A DNA stretch of 15,810 bases, from positions 1 through 15,810 of the forward strand of contig JAGYNL010000094.1 in assembly GCA_018399865.1 (NCBI GenBank), read 5' to 3'. The first letter of the stretch is position 1. Every line of letters begins with the position of its first letter. A program made the position numbers and the translations under genes. The stretch comes from Candidatus Bipolaricaulota bacterium. GTDB lineage: Bacteria; Bipolaricaulota; Bipolaricaulia; UBA7950; UBA9294. The notes beneath the pieces are model-generated. The model searched no databases. It was not told the origin of the DNA and worked only from the letters and a program-made list of their open reading frames with translations. This document shows, piece after piece, positions 14,359 through 15,810 of this stretch.

Positions 14359-14742
14359 ATGAAGGAGTGGACTGTTTATCTAATTGCAGTCTTGGCAGTA
14401 GTCGGCGCAATCGTCTTGTGGCAGGTGGCCGGGCCTTACTATGAAGTTGGCATAGCATCTTGGTACGGTCCGGGCTTCCAAGGCAATCGCACCGCAAATG
14501 GAGAGATTTATGATATGAATGATATCAGCGCAGCCCATAAGACTCTACCATTTGGCGCAGTGGTTCGAGTTGTGGAGCTAGACACAGGCAGAAGCGTGAT
14601 AGTAAGAATCAATGATCGCGGTCCGTTCATCAAGGGTAGAATTATTGACCTTTCAAAGGGGGCGGCTGAGAAACTGGGCATAGTTGACAAAGGGATCACT
14701 CGCGTAGGATTGCGTATTGTCAGCTGGCCAGCAGATGAATAG
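14359..14742 (+). CDS. rlpA: RlpA-like double-psi beta-barrel protein
   Basis: RlpA proteins are septal or cell-wall lytic transglycosylases acting on peptide-free glycan strands in the periplasm. The 127-residue protein is almost wholly the RlpA core: GIASWYGPGFQGNRTANGE (31-49), then AAHKTLPFG (58-66) with His60, then VRINDRGPF (82-90) with Asp86, then GRIIDLSKGAA. These are the positions of the catalytic His and Asp in characterised RlpA. Residues 5-24 are a hydrophobic signal-anchor with no lipobox cysteine, so it is probably not a lipoprotein. There is no C-terminal SPOR domain. An AGGAG lies only 2 bases before ATG 14359, and the promoter next to it suggests leaderless initiation. EF-P follows 38 bp later on the same strand. 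Confidence 0.88.
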   Translation: MKEWTVYLIAVLAVVGAIVLWQVAGPYYEVGIASWYGPGFQGNRTANGEIYDMNDISAAHKTLPFGAVVRVVELDTGRSVIVRINDRGPFIKGRIIDLSKGAAEKLGIVDKGITRVGLRIVSWPADE

Positions 14743-14780
14743 CGGTCAAAATAGAGCATAAGCTGAGGAGTGATTAGATA

Positions 14781-15341
14781 ATGGGACTTGCAGTCAGTGA
14801 AATGAGAAAAGGAATGGTGATTCTCTATGACGGCGAGCTATATGAGATCGTTGATTACGAGCACTCTAAAAGAGGTCGGGGAGGAGCAATAGCCCGCACA
14901 CGGCTGAGACACCTGAAAACTGGACGAAGCCTGTCCACCACCTTCAAGGGATCCGAGAACACGGAGTCCGTCTTTTTGGAATCCCGTTCCATACAGTATT
15001 TATACAATAGCGGTGATAGTTATGTTTTCATGGATAAAGAACGCTTCGACCAGTTTCCTGTACCAGCCGACGTTCTAGGCGAACAGGCTAAGTTCATAGT
15101 AGAAGGAGTGGACGTTATCGGGTATTACCAGATGGATTCACTAGTAAAGGTGGAACTCCCCAATTTTGTGCAGTTAAAGGTGATACATACTGAACCCGGG
15201 GTAAGGGGCGATACGGTTTCTAACGTGGAGAAACCTGCCACCTTAGAGAGTGGAGCGGTAGTACAAGTCCCTCTCTTCGTTAAGGAAGGCGACAGCCTAA
15301 AAATAGACACGCGCGACGGCACATACGTGGAACGCACGTAG
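14781..15341 (+). CDS. efp: Translation elongation factor P
   Basis: EF-P binds between the P and E sites of the ribosome and relieves stalling at consecutive prolines. The 186-residue length and three-domain layout are standard. The N-terminal KOW domain carries the tip loop (KRGRGGAIART, residues 30-40). Then come FMDKERFDQF near 83-92 and the C-terminal OB domain with the signature PGVRGDTVS and KPATLESGAVVQVPLF. The tip residue is Arg33 where E. coli has the modified Lys34. From memory the loop resembles Thermus EF-P (GRGGA), so a lysine-modifying EpmA system is not expected. A GAGGAG site lies 10-11 bases before the ATG, which is rather far. Two Asp23-family genes follow with 13-bp gaps, so they form one operon. 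Confidence 0.96.
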   Translation: MGLAVSEMRKGMVILYDGELYEIVDYEHSKRGRGGAIARTRLRHLKTGRSLSTTFKGSENTESVFLESRSIQYLYNSGDSYVFMDKERFDQFPVPADVLGEQAKFIVEGVDVIGYYQMDSLVKVELPNFVQLKVIHTEPGVRGDTVSNVEKPATLESGAVVQVPLFVKEGDSLKIDTRDGTYVERT

Positions 15342-15354
15342 GAAAGGAGGGATG

Positions 15355-15741
15355 ATGGCAGAACGAAAGGTAGAAATCGTTGATGAAGACGGTCGCATCA
15401 CAATAACAGAGGATGTTATCGGAGCAATCGCCAAAATCGCCGCAGGCAAAGTCGACGGTATAGCTCTGTCCGCTGGCGGCGCGGGAGGGATAAAGAGTTT
15501 CTTTGGCGGGGAAGACCTGTCACCAACCATCAAGACCGACCTAACTGACGATGGAGTGCATATCGAGCTGCGCATCACCGTCGAATATGGCTATCCTGTT
15601 CATGAAGTTGCGCGCGGGATTCAAGCTAATGTGCAGACAGACATTGAGAAACTAGCGGGCGTCACAGTAACCGGAGTCGACGTTTTTGTGCGAAAGGTAG
15701 TCGCTCCACACACGCCAACTGAGAGCATTGACGAGGAGTGA
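15355..15741 (+). CDS. Asp23/Gls24 family protein
   Basis: A small acidic protein of the Asp23/Gls24 (YloU/YqhY) family, 128 residues from ATG 15355. Near residues 13-28 it has the opening GRITITEDVIGAIAKIAAG, then GIALSAGGAGGIKSFFGG. It continues with a strand carrying VHIELRITVEYGYPVHEVARGIQ, then a closing region around TGVTVTGVDVFVRKV-type residues and an acidic tail. Family members in Firmicutes sit at the membrane and are linked to envelope stress or to fatty-acid synthesis control, but no function is shown here. AAGGAGG at 15344-15350 leaves 4 bases to ATG 15355 and only 1 to ATG 15352, so the second ATG is preferred. It starts 13 bp after efp, and a second Asp23-like gene follows after 13 bp. 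Confidence 0.9.
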   Translation: MAERKVEIVDEDGRITITEDVIGAIAKIAAGKVDGIALSAGGAGGIKSFFGGEDLSPTIKTDLTDDGVHIELRITVEYGYPVHEVARGIQANVQTDIEKLAGVTVTGVDVFVRKVVAPHTPTESIDEE

Positions 15742-15754
15742 GGGAGGGAAAAGA

Positions 15755-15810
15755 ATGGTAGATTCAGAGAAAGGGAGTGTAGGAATCTCCAAGGAAGTGG
15801 TAACAGCTAT
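15755..15810 (+). CDS. Second Asp23/Gls24-like protein (partial, runs off right edge)
   Basis: ATG 15755 follows a GGGAGGG site and opens MVDSEKGSVGISKEVVTA before the window ends. The pattern G-x-V-x-I-S-x-E-V-V-x-x-I matches the start of the preceding Asp23-family protein (GRITITEDVIGAI). The 13-bp gap and same strand make it a co-transcribed tandem paralogue. Only 18 codons are visible, so this is a family guess. Confidence 0.6.
   Translation, partial: MVDSEKGSVGISKEVVTA

Overview
The window looks like a chromosomal segment of an uncultured diderm (two-membrane) bacterium. Two proteins look like outer-membrane beta-barrels with a C-terminal phenylalanine, and a third exported protein is a large subtilase. 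Next to them are conserved housekeeping genes: rplU, metG, groES-groEL, an rlpA-like gene and efp. The mix of an EF-P with a Thermus-like arginine tip, tandem Asp23-family genes, a PorV/UPF0164-like protein and FlgD/T9SS-like tails suggests a deep-branching lineage. Bipolaricaulota/Acetothermia or a similar candidate phylum is my guess, but I cannot prove it from sequence alone. I see no mobile element, CRISPR array, rRNA or tRNA.

Layout. Positions 1-2349 (minus strand): metG, then rplU with its own promoter, then the first codons of a further gene running off the left edge. Positions 2350-2742: non-coding, with the metG promoter and a weak candidate terminator. Positions 2743-9706 (minus): a tight three-gene operon of subtilase, PorV/UPF0164-like barrel and a 1327-residue SprA-like barrel protein carrying a seven-bladed beta-propeller. 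This is the most interesting block. It pairs a secreted protein carrying a T9SS/FlgD-like tail with proteins resembling the shuttle (PorV) and the translocon (SprA) of type IX secretion. Positions 9707-9973: divergent promoter region. Positions 9974-10867 (plus): a secreted lamin-tail-domain protein. Positions 10878-11744 (minus): patatin-like phospholipase, convergent with it. Positions 11808-13717 (minus): groES-groEL under a near-consensus promoter and an imperfect CIRCE operator. Positions 13851-15810 (plus): DUF2227-type membrane protein, RlpA-like protein, EF-P, Asp23-family protein, and a second Asp23-like gene cut by the right edge.

Regulatory sequence is unusually readable here. Several promoters have two hexamers 17 bp apart. 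The groES and lamin-tail promoters have identical hexamers (TTGACT, TACAAT). Two plus-strand genes (DUF2227 and rlpA) have promoters so close to the start codon that their mRNAs should be leaderless or nearly so. The patatin promoter appears to be nested inside the groEL terminator hairpin. Promoter and ribosome-site evidence also moves several starts downstream of the longest open frame (metG, subtilase, lamin-tail gene, patatin, asp23).
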